Assembly: GCF_027942865.1 (NCBI RefSeq)
Contig: NC_134507.1
Location: 35,145,711 to 35,209,710, forward strand
Length of the DNA: 64,000 nt
Direction of reading: 5' to 3'
DNA from: Odontesthes bonariensis
Lineage: Eukaryota; Chordata; Actinopteri; Atheriniformes; Atherinopsidae
How positions within the stretch are numbered: position 1 is the stretch's first letter; the number at the start of each line of letters is the position of its first letter. Position numbers and translations under genes: made by a program. The notes under the pieces are model-generated. The model ran no database searches. It was not told the DNA's origin and saw only the letters and a program-made list of their open reading frames with translations. Positions 34,782 through 45,989 of the stretch are shown here, one piece after another.

Positions 34782-35577
34782 TCAGTGGAACTGAAGGTGA
34801 ACTGTCTGAGAGCTGAACACTGACAGCCCTTTGTTCTCTTCTGGCTCGATGATGACGGATAGAAATAAAGCCTTCATGAGATCTGCCACCTTCTTTTCTT
34901 GTGTCTTTGTTGCCTCCTCCTGTGCTGTTAGTCTGGAGGCCAGATTAATATCGGCGGCAGTCTTTTCTTTCAGTTGCTCTTTCCAGCTCTCTGCCTCTTT
35001 CAGAACTGACTTATATTCAGTTTCTGCTGCTGCTGCTTTCAGAGTTTCACACAATCCTGCAGGGACTCGGTTGCACTGCTTGAGCTCCTGCTCACACTTT
35101 TGACGGAGATGACGCTCACGCGTCAAACAGTTTTCCACCTTCTTTAGTTTTTCCTCAGTCATGGAGCAGCCGCTCTCTGCTGCCACTCTTCTGTCTGTTT
35201 CTCCTGTCAGAAAGAAATGTTTCTTCAGCAGCTTTGTCCTGAGAATATCCATCCCATGCTATAAATAGCTGATCTAGTCATTCTTCTGTCGGTAAGAGTT
35301 CTGTCATCCCTCTGATCCATAATCTCGGTCGGCAGCAGAGGCGTTAGAGGGAATCCCCTCGGTTTGTGAAACTGGAAACTTCCACTTGACGCGAGGAACT
35401 ACGGAGGCCTGGAGATGATCCTGCAGGAGCTGGACATCCTCTGAGTGAGGAGTCCCAGCTGCAGCAGAGACCTGAGATTGTTCTTTTTCCAACAGCTGGT
35501 GGGTTCCTCATAACTTTCCTTACTGCCAAAAGTAATGGGACACGTGTAGAAACCCTCGGGCAAATCGTCGTCTGCCA
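34782..35577 (-). pseudogene. Coiled-coil protein gene, probably broken
   Basis: Two minus-strand ORFs lie in the same frame: 35492-35304 (LQDHLQASVVPRVKWKFPVS) and 35252-34782, the latter 156 codons of Lys/Glu-rich heptads (EEKLKKVENCLTRERHLRQK; LKEAESWKEQLKEKTAAD). Stops between them at about 35260-35310 separate the two. An upstream ATG at 35577 in another frame reads MADDDLPEGFYTCPITFGSK, joining the second ORF only across a one-base shift near 35490. Either an exon-intron structure or a decayed intronless copy could explain this. No domain beyond the coiled coil is seen, and the protein is not recognised. Confidence 0.4.
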
Positions 35578-35599
35578 TGTCACACCACTGAAGTGGAGG

Positions 35600-36416
35600 A
35601 GATGATTTCTTGGTTGAACACTGGACGTGTTTCTTCAGATAAACTCCTGACCAACTGTGAAAAAGCAGTGAAAATGTCTGGCCTGTATAAGCTTTGTGAT
35701 GTCAAACAAGATCAGATGTCACCACAGTGATGACATCACAACTTTGTGAAGGCTTCTGTTCTGTCTCTTCTGGTCTGTGGTTCCAACCACAGATTCTGGA
35801 TGGAACTGAAGTCCGGATTCCAGAATGTTGATTTGTGTTCTCTATTAATCTCTGGACGACTTCAGCTGATTACTTCCTGTCACTGTCACGTTGGAAGGTC
35901 CACTTCTGCCAGTTTTTCAGCAGCCAGTATCATGTTTTCCACCAGCAGTGTTTTCCAAGACAAAATAATGTCAGTTTGTTTAAAATGTTGCCAAAATAAA
36001 CTATTACAATTACAACAAATGTCATCTCAGGGCACTTCAGTGATAAAGTCCAATTCAGGCCAATTGGAGTTCAATTCATTGAAATTATAATACAATTAAT
36101 TCAGAATGAATCCAATTCATTCATACAGAGCAATTGAAAAACTATTTCCTCGCTAAGGAAACCAACAGATGGCACCGAACTGGCACTATTTCTAATTAGA
36201 TATAACTTTTTAATAGTTCTAAGATCATATCTTTCTGGTTTTATTTGCATTTTACAAAGAGTCCCGAGTAATTATGAAAGTGGGGTTTTAATTTGAAGAA
36301 AAAGCCTGAAAATAAAGTGATTTTTAGGAGTATGCAGGGATTCATTTCCATCTAATGAACAGGTCAGTTATATTAAACAGTGGGCCGTGTGAGCAGCAAT
36401 CAGGGGAGTAAGGAGT
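35600..36416. other. Intergenic, nothing recognised
   Basis: The 114-codon plus-strand ORF at 35746-36090 has no domain and is AT-rich towards its end. AATTCA-rich sequence at 36045-36130. Confidence 0.4.
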
Positions 36417-36674
36417 TCACAGATCATAGACAGAAGCAACCGTCCAACTATTCAAAGCTTTTAAAATGAGTAATAAAATCTGACAGGTAACCAGGGAAGG
36501 AAGTTCTTTAATCCTGGAAATATTCTCCAGGTGATAGTCGGCTGACTTCCTAACTGACCTGATCTGGCTGCTGAAGTTCAGCTCTGAGTCCATAATAACA
36601 GCCAGATTCCTGCTTGGTTTGTGCTTTTTAACATCACAGCCTGAAGCTGAGCTCAGATTTTTAACAGCTGACAA
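36417..36674 (-). pseudogene. LINE (L2-type) reverse transcriptase C-terminal fragment
   Basis: The minus strand reads SRNLAVIMDSELNFSSQIRS then SADYHLENISRIKELPS, the NLGVIFDS..F..H......F.HLRNISR signature that follows the RT domain in fish L2/CR1 LINEs. The fragment ends after QILLLILKALN; the DYCNSLL stretch is missing. Confidence 0.75.
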
Positions 36675-37585
36675 TGACCTCTGTTTTATCTTTGTTTAGC
36701 TGCAGGAAGTTCTGGATCATCCGGTTGGTTATTTGTTGGAGGCTCTTTGCTGGGCCAGTTATTCCTCTGTGCCAGCAGCTAAGCACCAGTTCTGCCAAAA
36801 CTAACAGGAAACATCATCCTGCACCGCTGGATTATCAACAAGTAATACTGACCAAGTCAGGGGATTAAAAAGGATGCAGAGGATAGTCAACCATCTCCTA
36901 AACACGGGACTTGTGTTTGACACCAGTCTTTGAACTGCTGTGAGACCGTTGTTTCCTTCATTCGTTTTTCACGTTTTTTTCCAAAACTACTTGGTCAAAA
37001 GGTGTAAAACATTAAAAGTACTGGGTTAAAGTTAGAAAAGCATCATGTTTAGGAAATAAAATACACTTTTGGGGGAAAAACTTGGCCAATAAGACCAGGA
37101 GCTCCTGACCTGTCTCATACATTTCAGTAAGACCTCGGGAAATTGTACGAAAAAGGGCAAAACATGTCTCCTTTAAAGGACCAATAAGAGCTACATCTCA
37201 GACTCTGCAGGCCTCAGTTAACTTGTTAAATGTGTGAGTGGGTCGGTGTGAAAACTCAACATCTAGGATGTTATTTCCAGCTTCTACGTTTAACTGATAT
37301 AGAAAATCTGAGAATTACGACAATTTGGGTAGAGCTATTTTACGACAGTAAAATATTTGGCAGTGACTAAGTTCCTTTATCACAGACAGGAGGGTGGAGG
37401 TGAGAGGAGACCATGAGGCTGATACCAGACCAACCAGATGAGCCTCCAGCGTCCACCTGTCCTGATAGTCCCTCACAAGCAGCTGTCTGTTGTTAGCACG
37501 TTAAGCTTTGATTGGTCTGGGCTGGTCTGTGGCATTATTTATAAACCTTCACCCTTACTGTTTCCTCTCATAGCTTGTTTTCACC

Positions 37586-38942
37586 ATGACAGCTGCTGGG
37601 TTCTTCCTGAGGTATAAGCACAAGCTGCCTTTTACAGTTTTTGTTTGATTGGAAACATTGGTTAATATTGCATTCTTACTCTTTGTTGTACATAATTTCA
37701 GGGTTTCCCTCTTTGCCTTGTTGACTGCTGCTACATGGGGTTTTCCCACTAAAGGTGTGCTATCATCTGTTGTGGTAAAATATTACATGCTTGCTTGAAT
37801 CAGCTTCTGCTAAACTTGTTCTCATGCACCCAGGTTCAAAATCAGCAGGCCAGAGCAGCAGCGGCACAAGAGCTGCAGGTAATTTTGGCTCTTACCAGGG
37901 AGCAGCCGCTGGCCGCCCGGTGACCATGCCCAACACTGCTTCCAGTAACACTTATATGGCGACACCTGTGCTGGTCTCTGGTCAAAGTCAACCTGTTCTT
38001 CAGGCTGACCCAAGACTCAGCGGCTATGGCTCATTTGTGCCAACGCAACTGGTTGTCCAAGCTCCCGGTTTTGTCCAAGGTGCTCTTCAGGCAGACCCAA
38101 GATTCAGCAGCTCTGGCTCCGTTGTGCCCGTGCAAATGGCTGTGCAAACTTCTGGTGTCCCACAGGCTGTTCAGACGGGTCCAGCATTGAGCAGCTTGAG
38201 CTCTGGCCTGCCTGCAACAGGATACTCTACTGTCACTTATGTGCCTGTTGACGTAGGATCTGACGCTGGCGGTCTGCAACCTGGAGCTGCCCAACCTGGC
38301 CCACAAGGTAAATCTTCTGCTTGGAGTGTAGATGGCCCAAAATATGTTTGGAAGCCTAAAGGTGTCTGTGCGTTTTCATGTTGCCACTACCAAATCTTGC
38401 CGAGCTCTATTATGAAGCAGAAAACTGCCGTGTTTCGATGTCAACACTCTGTGCTATCAGAGCTTCTGCTGTGAAAAGGACTAATGATGAAATGTCTCCA
38501 CACAGAAACCCAGTGGGCTATTGCTCCCTCAGTCTTTGGGGATGCGTCAGCCCAAGCCCTCAGCCTCACTGACGTTCTCCCTGCAGCCCCTCTGTCACCA
38601 CCTGGCCCTGTCCTCCAGTCAGGGGAGACCTCCAGTGTCACGAAGGAAGCTGAACTCGGGAATTACCAGCAGCAGACGGAGGAATTCGGCTACCCGGATG
38701 ACCGCCAAGGGTCTGGACCGGGATCCGCAACCGTACTGGTGCCACGCTTTGGTGTGGGTGGATCTCCTAACTTTGACTACAGGCTTTTGTACGGCTTGTA
38801 CCCCTCTGGAACCTACAGCACCTTCAGCCAGCAGCATGAGAAGGGCAAAGACTACTTTCAGGATGTCCACTACTTGAAGGAGCATATTACTGACAGCCAT
38901 GGTTCTGGGCAGCAGAAAAAGTTCTTCCCAAGTGCCCGCTAG
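37586..38942 (+). CDS. Predicted secreted low-complexity protein (gene A, 4 exons)
   Basis: Exons by splice signals: 37586-37611 (ATG...CTGAG|GTATAA), 37702-37754 (TTTCAG|...AAAG|GTGTGC), 37834-38361 (CACCCAG|...AAAG|GTGTCT) and 38506-38942 (CACACAG|...TAG). Together they give 1044 nt, 347 residues, open throughout. Exons 1-2 encode a signal peptide (MTAAGFFLRVSLFALLTAAT). Exon 3 is Ser/Gly/Ala/Val/Gln-rich with two imperfect repeats (QADPRLSGYGSFVPTQLVVQ and QADPRFSSSGSVVPVQMAVQ). Exon 4 ends in a Tyr-rich tail (FDYRLLYGLYPSGTYSTF, DYFQDVHYLKEH). TATAAA lies at 37550-37555, with CCAAT (inverted) near 37510, and AATAAA at 39080-39085. An alternative donor at 38310 is in the same phase. Probably extracellular (matrix, egg coat or mucus); function unknown. 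Confidence 0.75.
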
Positions 38943-39085
38943 AGCTGAACATGATGTGCAGAGGGTATGTTGAGAGTGGGACCTGCAAATGATGTCTTAA
39001 TCGCAATGCTCTAACTAATCTGGTTCTGTTTCAGATTGGAAAGCTCAATCCAACGGCATAAGATTCTTTTTAGTCTTTGAATAAA

Positions 39086-39646
39086 ATCTTATGAAATGAT
39101 CTAGCTTCAGAATGATTGACTAAGGGAAACGATGTCCTGTGTACACCATCTGGGTTCAAGGCAAATGGCAGGCATCACATGTCAGACGTTCTGCTTTTGG
39201 TTTCAAACATGGCTTCTCAAAGCTCTGCATCTTGAGAGGAATTGCTATGAAGGTGTTAAATAGTTGCACCCTTTGCTCAATTGACTATAGCGATCAGCTA
39301 CAGCATCCTTTACAGCCATTTCTATACACCTGTACATGGCAGCTAGACACAACCCCTTCTATGCAGCGCATGCTTCAAATTGGTACAACTTTGATCCACC
39401 ACGTAACTCCGGGCAAAGATTGCTGAGTGCACGGTAGCCAACCTGAAGGCTTGCCAAACATTGTGCTTGAAATACTTGGCTGGATACTCTTATATTCTTC
39501 TGCAGTTATGCCAGTGCTATGTCTTCGGCAGTCTTGTCAAATGACCTTGTCTGGGTTTTTTCCCCCATTCCCTGCAGATGGAATGCTAAAGTAATCGCAA
39601 GCCAGTGGATAATGAACATGATTTCTATTGTCTCTGGGTATCCATA
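39086..39646. other. Downstream of gene A, nothing recognised
   Basis: The 95-codon ORF at 39139-39426 has no domain. No repeat family identified. Confidence 0.4.
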
Positions 39647-39648
39647 TA

Positions 39649-40327
39649 CAGTGGAAACTGCTTAGTGATCACGTTGGTCCAGAGCCAATTTGAACACAAT
39701 AAGCAGTTGATTACTAAAACTGAATTTGTTTTTTTCCTATTTTATTTTTTTACTCCCTTGATTCCTTTCTGGACGTCTGCTTCTGCCTCGCTAGCTAACG
39801 TAACGAGTTGACACTGGGCAGCAAGCCGAGATGCTGCGGCGACGCTTGGCATTCCTCAGGCTACCTTGTGTAGTCTAATTAAGCAACGAGAGACCGTCAT
39901 GAATGCTAACGACGGCGCCCGGGAAAAGCACCTGAGGCTTTGCTGCAGCATCTCGTTGGCTCATTTTTGGTAATTTGTCATACGCCTTGAGGAGACTACG
40001 TTTTTCATTCAGAGAAAATGACTTCCTTTTTCCAGCCATGATTCGTGCGCCCTGTGTCAACTCGTTACGTTAGCTAGCGAGGCAGAAGCAGACGTCCAGA
40101 AAGGAATCAAGGGAGTAAAAAATAAAATAGCTACACGTAATTTTAAAATTATTTTTGCACATGTTTACATTCATAAAATGGCCAAAAATGAACATAAGCG
40201 GATTTCTTGATTACTATAAACAAATTATTTGAACAGCATTTGCATTGAAATGATTCTGTCCCAAGCCTTTTGATCCATGTAAGCGGTTGATTACTATATC
40301 CGTGACCACTATAAGCGGTTTCCACTG
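39649..40327. mobile_element. Tigger/pogo-type element, rearranged and non-autonomous
   Basis: The ends CAGTGGAAACTGCTTAGTGA and GCGGTTTCCACTG are flanked by TA (39647-39648, 40328-40329), as in Tc1/mariner-pogo elements. An inner inverted repeat pairs about 39751-39815 with 40054-40120 (GACGTCTGCTTCTGCCTCGC and complement). Pieces of a pogo transposase N-terminal helix-turn-helix occur on both strands. The minus strand 40060-39950 reads KRKSFSLNEKRSLLKAYDKL then SQRDAAAK. The plus strand about 39832-39940 reads RDAAATLGIPQATLCSLIKQ. The two halves face each other across the inner repeat, so no complete domain is encoded. Confidence 0.82.
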
Positions 40328-40330
40328 TAC

Positions 40331-40964
40331 TAGGACTGTCAAAATTGCTTATGTTCAAATATTCCCTCTAAAAAAAAAACATTAAAACATCTGTATTTGC
40401 GCATCATGTCTGACGCATATACGCATCTGGGGGCTTTTAATCAGCCAGGCGACAACAGCATTGTGTCAATAGCAAGACAAACTACGAGACATGACTACTT
40501 GTATAGGTAGTTTAAACATATTTGACAATGTATTTGAGTTTAATATTATACCATGTTCATTTGGGTGCACATTTTCAATATCCTCATGCTGGTGGTCGAA
40601 TGATAAGCTAACCGTAGCTTCCATACAACTTTGTCTCGAGGCTCCACAATTTCTGTCCACAGACCAAATTCAGAAGTATTTCCAGAAAGAACTTTTCACA
40701 TTTTTGGGGATTAAAATCACTTTCTTTGCGCCTGCAGTCGAGTTGGGCCCTGAACTTTCTGCCATCTTTACATAAGTCAACTTTCAGCAGTGCTGCTGTG
40801 CCAGACAGTGCGACTCCTGTGACCTGTCCCTGACCCCGTCATGCAGTGTGCCGACTCAAGGCAGACAGCGGCTGCACAGATGTTTTTCCACATTTGAATA
40901 TTAATTTTCAACTTTGTCTGTTTTTAAAACCTATTTGAATTTAGAATATTCTTTGACAACCCTA
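40331..40964. mobile_element. hAT-like non-autonomous element
   Basis: TAGGACTGTCAAA at the left and TTTGACAACCCTA at the right form terminal inverted repeats. The flanks CACTGTAC (40323-40330) and CCCTGTAC (40965-40972) are an 8-bp duplication with one mismatch. The left flank is the end of the Tigger element, so the hAT landed on its terminus. No transposase ORF. Confidence 0.7.
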
Positions 40965-40993
40965 CCCTGTACCACTCTACTATTGTGCTTTAA

Positions 40994-41430
40994 AGCTATG
41001 GTAGGTAATCCTAGTGAGCTAGCAAGAGAGCTCGCAAGATTCGAAAGTGGCCCCTCCTCTAAGCTCCACCCCCCCTCCCCATTCCGTCAGTGCTTCATCC
41101 AAAGCCACGCCCCCACAAACTTGAACGCGCATCTGACGCTGGGACTCTACCGACATGTCCCACTCGCGCGGATGAGGGAGCCGACAGAGGGGGGCGTAGG
41201 CAGAAAGCGCAGGGGCATCTGATTGGTTTTTTGTAGCGCCCCAATCCGAGATCAGCACCCCGCTGATCTCGGATTGGTCAGCTTTTTCTCAGTCCTGCAG
41301 CTGCCACAGAGGTCTGATTATTTTCGTCCCTTTTTCTAAATACATCTTGTATAGATTTCTCTCAGGATTGACGGACCATTTCACCCAGTATTACAAAATG
41401 TGTTTCTGAACAGGATTACCAACCATAGCT
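40994..41430. mobile_element. TTAA-flanked MITE (family member 1)
   Basis: TTAA at 40990-40993 and 41431-41434 flank AGCTATGGTAGGTAATCC and its complement GGATTACCAACCATAGCT. The TTAA target fits Kolobok or piggyBac-type mobilisation. A partial relative starts near 33445. The inside is GC-rich without a gene. Confidence 0.75.
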
Positions 41431-41434
41431 TTAA

Positions 41435-42278
41435 TAGGCAACTTGTTGCCTTTCCACTCTGTAATGGCAGGTTGTGCCAGAACATGCCTATTGATGTTGC
41501 ATCCTCTGAATTTACAACTTCTAAATGGGAAGTCAAATTTCCTAGGTGGTATCCTGGGTAAGCTTTATCCAGTCCTTGTACAGTTGGAAGTGTACATGGT
41601 TTACTGAGTAAACATGAAATCTTTCATTTGCTATTCTGCTCTAACTCACTGAGCAAAGTATTGGTAGAACTAATGGTGCTCTCCCAGTACCCAGCTCCTC
41701 ATCCAGCTTTCAAATTTCTATCCAGCAGTTTGTGCTCATAAGTGGTCCAGGAAAGATGTTGGAGCAACTCTAAGCGAGAGGATGTGTTGCTGATGCCATT
41801 TAAGAAAAATAAAGTTGATTTGAAGACTGGTTTGTCTATGAAAATATAAAAACTATCTTTTGAATTTTAAGCCTCCATAGATTCCTCAATTGGCCCATTG
41901 GCCTTGTTTTAATGTGCTCTTTTCATGTCTTGTACACGGTTTGTTTTTATTGCTGAGTTAATATTTTACTGTTTTCTGCAAATGCTTTTATTAGTGTGGT
42001 CATTTTACAATCCTTGTATTTTGTTTCATTCCATGTTTGTCCTTTTTAATTGCTATATCAAACAATGAGTTACATTTTGCTTGAAAAATGCTCTATAAAG
42101 TCACAAGCCCTGCAAATCCCTGAGATGCTCAGAGAAAATCTTAAATTGGACATATATGGAAAAATAACTTTTTGTTTTTCCCGCCTGTGCTTTTAGAGCA
42201 TGATTTGGCGGTCTGAAGTCTTCAGAGCTTTATGTGAGAAGAATCTTAAATTTTATTCTGAATTTAACAGGGAGCCAA
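41435..42278. other. Intergenic, nothing recognised
   Basis: AT-rich sequence without a supported ORF or terminal repeats that I could see. Confidence 0.4.
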
Positions 42279-42482
42279 TCAAGCTAAAACTGGAGAAAAA
42301 TGATCTCTCCTGTTAGATCTCATCTGAACTCTGGCTGCAGCATTTTGGATCACCTGGAGGCTTTTCAGAGAATATGTGTGAAAGTGCAATAATAAAGAAT
42401 TACAGTAGTCAAATCCTGAAGTAACAGATGCATGGAGCAGTTTTACTGCATCACTGAGACAGGACGTTCCTGATTTTAACAA
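42279..42482 (-). pseudogene. LINE reverse transcriptase C-terminal fragment
   Basis: The minus strand reads DAVKLLHASVTSGFDYCNSL then SLKSLQVIQNAAARV, the DAE.L.HAF..SRLDYCNSLL...QNAAARVL signature of fish L2/CR1-type LINEs. It is the segment missing from the fragment at 36417-36674, but from a different insertion. Confidence 0.75.
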
Positions 42483-42646
42483 TATTATGAAGGTGAAAGA
42501 AGGCAGTCCTAGAAACCTGTTTTATATGTGCATTGAATGATTAATTCTGGTCAAAAATAACTCCAAGGTTCCTCACTGTAGAACTATCTTACCATCCATT
42601 TACTTTACTCAATGTATCCAGTTTAGGGTAGTGGAAGCCTTTAGCC

Positions 42647-43776
42647 CAGTGATAGTATTTTTTTCACAAGAGCCACATTGGCAGAGCAAAATCAAGGGAA
42701 GAGCCACTTTTATGACAACATACTAAGTCCCCTTTTGCAAATATGCATTGCTACATATAAAACCTCCCACAAAAAAAGAAACGCAGCCAATACATTTTCA
42801 ATTAAGACCACATTTACCTTAATACTGGAATACTTAATACTCAATACTGGAGGCCGGCATGCATGTCCTTGACTTTCTTCATGTTGTATTTGTAGTTTGT
42901 TGTAATCATAGTGAGACATTCAAGATGAGCATGGTTTTTGTCCTTTTTTTAATTTAAAAACCGACCCATTGTGCCTGCATCTCGCGCTGGCTAAAGGAGC
43001 TAGCGTGCACTGCGGTCAAGTGTGACGGTGGTTTAAGCGGGCTGCGTTGCCAGGTTTAACAGAGCCCCCTTTAGGAAACACCATTAAAGGTAGGGTAGGA
43101 GATCCTGGATTTTGAAAATACACAGGTCAAAAGTCCCAACCCCTTTCTTCAGACTTCCCCCCGAAGTCACGCCTTTAGAGTACATGAATGCGCACGAGCA
43201 CGAAGGTGCACGAGCGCTGTTCTAACAGCAAGCATCGATTGGTTTGGCTAACTTTTGCTAACTTTATATATACTTTAGTATATGCTAACTATACGTTTAA
43301 TAATGCTAGGTGCTAGCCAAGCTGGCTCTTGTTTAGCTTCCTGCCAAGCTTCTGGACGCGTAATTCGTTCATGAAGAAGGGTACGCGCACAGGGGGAAGG
43401 AGGGGGAGGGAGGAGCAGATTGCGGTTTGATAGACGCATCAGAATCCAATCATCGTTAACAGTCCGTTCAGTATGATTGGATAGTGTTTTTCCTGGATTG
43501 TTCGTTCTAGAGGCCTCTAAAACTTTCCATTTTTGTCAAAACTTTTAATTAATTGGTTGCAATGGGGGTGTGAAGAGTATTTCAAGCAATATGTAAAAAA
43601 TGCTCCAGAAAAAGAACCCCTACCCAACCTTTAAGCCTTAATTAATACTTAGTACTGTGCAGTATTCGCCGTATGTTATTTGAAAAAATTGGTTATTGTT
43701 ACCATATTGTTATAAGCTACTATGCGAGTGCGAGCCGGCAATTAAAGGTTGAGGAGCCGCATAATGAGTAGCTCTG
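42647..43776. mobile_element. hAT-like element interrupted by a TTAA MITE
   Basis: An 8-bp duplication CTTTAGCC (42639-42646 and 43777-43784) flanks ends CAGTGATAGTA and (reverse complement) CAGAGCTACTC. Without the nested MITE the element is about 590 bp. It encodes nothing recognisable. The flanking CCTATCCCTGCTG...GGGTACACCCTGGACAG is typical of a fish LINE 3' region, so this insertion is itself inside older repeat DNA. Confidence 0.75.
43088..43630. mobile_element. TTAA-flanked MITE (family member 2, nested)
   Basis: TTAA at 43084-43087 and 43631-43634; ends AGGTAGGGTAGGAGATCC and CCCTACCCAACCT. Closely similar to 55004-55537. Confidence 0.85.
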
Positions 43777-44693
43777 CTTTAGCCTATCCCTGCTGCCAAT
43801 TGAAAGAGAGTCAGGGTACACCCTGGACAGCTCTCCAGTCCACACTTCCATTCACTGGGACTCTGCTAGAACTGTTTGGAGACCTTTTCTAGAGAGCTGT
43901 ATCAGAGCCTAGTGTGGGAGAGTACTTTCAAAGTGATCTGAAACTAAGTTAGAAAATATTTTGGAAATTGATCATGTAGCTTTGAGCTTGAGGGAATTCA
44001 AAAATGCATCTTCCACATGTGGTAGAATCAGGAAAACAGAAGCAGAGGAGATATTCAAGTCTTGTGTAGGATGAAAACCAACATGGGAAGATGTGCAATG
44101 CCACGTTAAGGACCGAGTCTGTATGAAGCAGTGGCCTCACACACAGAAGGCAAGTCGAGACAAAGTTGGTTAAGAGGGATGTATGGCTCTGTTGAGGCAC
44201 ACAGAAGACACCAAGCAGAGGAGGGGCAAAGCTACGTAGCATAAGCTAATGAGTCACATGCAATTAAAGCTTGGAAAAGGCCAGCGAGTGCAGATTTAAC
44301 TGAAAGACCTTCATGGTGCAAGGGCAAGCAGGGCCACTGTATTGAGCTTCATCAAGTTATTTTGGTCTGGGTTTGTGTAATGCAATTCAACCATGAGGAG
44401 AAGGAAACATGTAGTGGTAGAATTTAAAGCAGAAGTATTCAGTTTGCCCTTCAAAAGCAGAGTCAGCCTCAGTGGGTGTGGTGAAGACTCAAATCCTCTA
44501 TGAAGTGAAAACAAACCTCGAGATCAAGTATTCAATACACAGACCACGTATTATTGGTCAAGTTTATTTTGCCAGAGCTCAGCCACATGTTGGAATCTCC
44601 ATGGAAGTGTCCATGAGAGTCACCTGCAGAAAACAGAAGGGGTCAGTATTGATACAGGAGTCTCAATACTTCAGACACTAGTCCAGCTTTACC

Positions 44694-45783
44694 TTAGTAC
44701 AACTTCTGCCCTTTAGACCCAGTCTTGGCATCAAAGTGGTCAAAGGCATCCTGGGAGTATTTGGCGTACGAACTGGAGTCGCGGGCTCGTTGGTAGCCAT
44801 TGTTGGACTGGACGACGTGGGATGAAGGGTATACAGCGCGCATCTCAGATGTGTCCTTAGGGACCTGGTCGGAGGTCCAGGCAGACTGTGGGAAAGAACG
44901 GTCGATCTTCAAGTTCATTAGGGCAGCAAGGAAACGGGCAAAGTCTGCGTCCTGCGCAGTAAAGCCAGCATTAGACCCAGAGGAGACGCCGCTGCCGTAG
45001 CCAGAGCCAGAGGAGACGCCGCTGCCGTAGCCAGAGCCAGAGGAGACGCTGCTGCCGTAGCCAGAGCCAGAGGAGACGCCGCTGCTGTAGCCAGAGCCAG
45101 GGGAGCCGCCGCTGCCGTAGCCAGAGCCAGGGGAGCCGCCGCTGCCGTAGCCAGAGCCAGAGGAGCCGCCGCTGCCGTAGCCAGAGCCAGAGGAGCCGCT
45201 GCTGCCGTAGCCAGACCCAGAGGAGCCGCCGCTGCCGTAGCCAGACCCAGAGGAGACGCTGCCGTGGCCAGACCCAGACGTGCTACTACCAGAGCCAGAG
45301 GATCCACTGTTTTGACCTGAGCCCAGAAATTAGTTGAAGCAAAGTATGACAGCATGGTTAGTCATGCTCTCAGTAGCCTCTGTATCACTGCCAATATGTT
45401 TAGTAACAAGAAACAAAGCTAAAGGAGTATTTGCAGTTCAAGTGGGTCATTAAACCTGAAGTCTAATATATTGGAAGATTTGGTGCTGCATGATTAATAT
45501 AGTTGCAGACCCTCTTCCCTCTCATTCCTACCAACATCATGGGTTGAGCATGTCCAGACTAAACAACTTCCCATGTTGGCTGCCTTTATATAAAGTGCAC
45601 CTAAATGTTGATATACTTGTTTTTCTGGGGGGGATAACATGTTCCAATGCTGAAGAGCAGGACACAAAGCCAGGAAATCCTGTTTGGATTTCAAAAGAAA
45701 AGAAAGAAACTTTAGTATATAGGAGAACAAAAACCTAAACCATTAAACATGAAGACTCACCTGAAGAAAACCTTAAACAACAT
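44694..45783 (-). CDS. Predicted secreted Gly/Ser/Tyr repeat protein (gene B)
   Basis: Minus-strand exon 1, 45783-45761 (ATGTTG...CTTCAG|GTGAGT), and exon 2, from 45679 (AACAG|GATTTCC), encode a signal peptide (MLFKVFFRISWLCVLLFSIG). Exon 3, 45316-44694 (GGGCTCAG|GTCAAAAC), encodes SGSGS, then about nine decapeptides of the YGSGGSSGSG type, then a conserved-looking tail (DADFARFLAALMNLKIDRSF; AYAKYSQDAFDHFD-like end; stop 44696-44694). TATAAA lies at 45906-45901 and AATAAA at 44568-44563, both on this strand. The best exon 2 donor (AACAA|GTATAT, exon end 45617) is one base out of phase with exon 3. Removing one base from the run of seven G at 45627-45633 would give 235 residues. The exon plan equals genes A and C. 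Function unknown, likely extracellular. Confidence 0.65.
44975..45274 (-). repeat. 30-bp coding minisatellite in gene B
   Basis: Tandem 30-bp units (plus-strand form CCAGAGCCAGAGGAGCCGCC then GCTGCCGTAG), about nine full copies plus a degenerate end, encode YGS[GS][GV]S[SP]GSG decapeptides on the minus strand. Third-position and G/V changes separate units, suggesting unequal exchange. Confidence 0.9.
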
Positions 45784-45989
45784 GTTGAAAAAGACAAAAC
45801 AGCAGCAACACAATTCAGATAAAACTGGTCAAAAACAGCAACCTAGTGACTGCAGTTGAGAGCAGATTTGTGCTGTAGCTCATCTGAGGCTGCAGCTGAC
45901 TTTATATTGGTGCTCTACCTGCTCTAATTACACTCATAAACCTCACCTGGGACCCAGTCAGATCGTGCTGCATTAAATTCAGCTCTGAA

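Noticed and set aside
37586..38942. SCPP (enamel/bone) gene identity for genes A-C
   Set aside because: SCPP genes use phase-0 introns; these use phases 2 and 1.
44918..45355. 145-codon ORF of PLALATAAA-type repeats
   Set aside because: It is another frame of the gene B minisatellite; the splice acceptor, signal exons and conserved tail support the YGSG frame.
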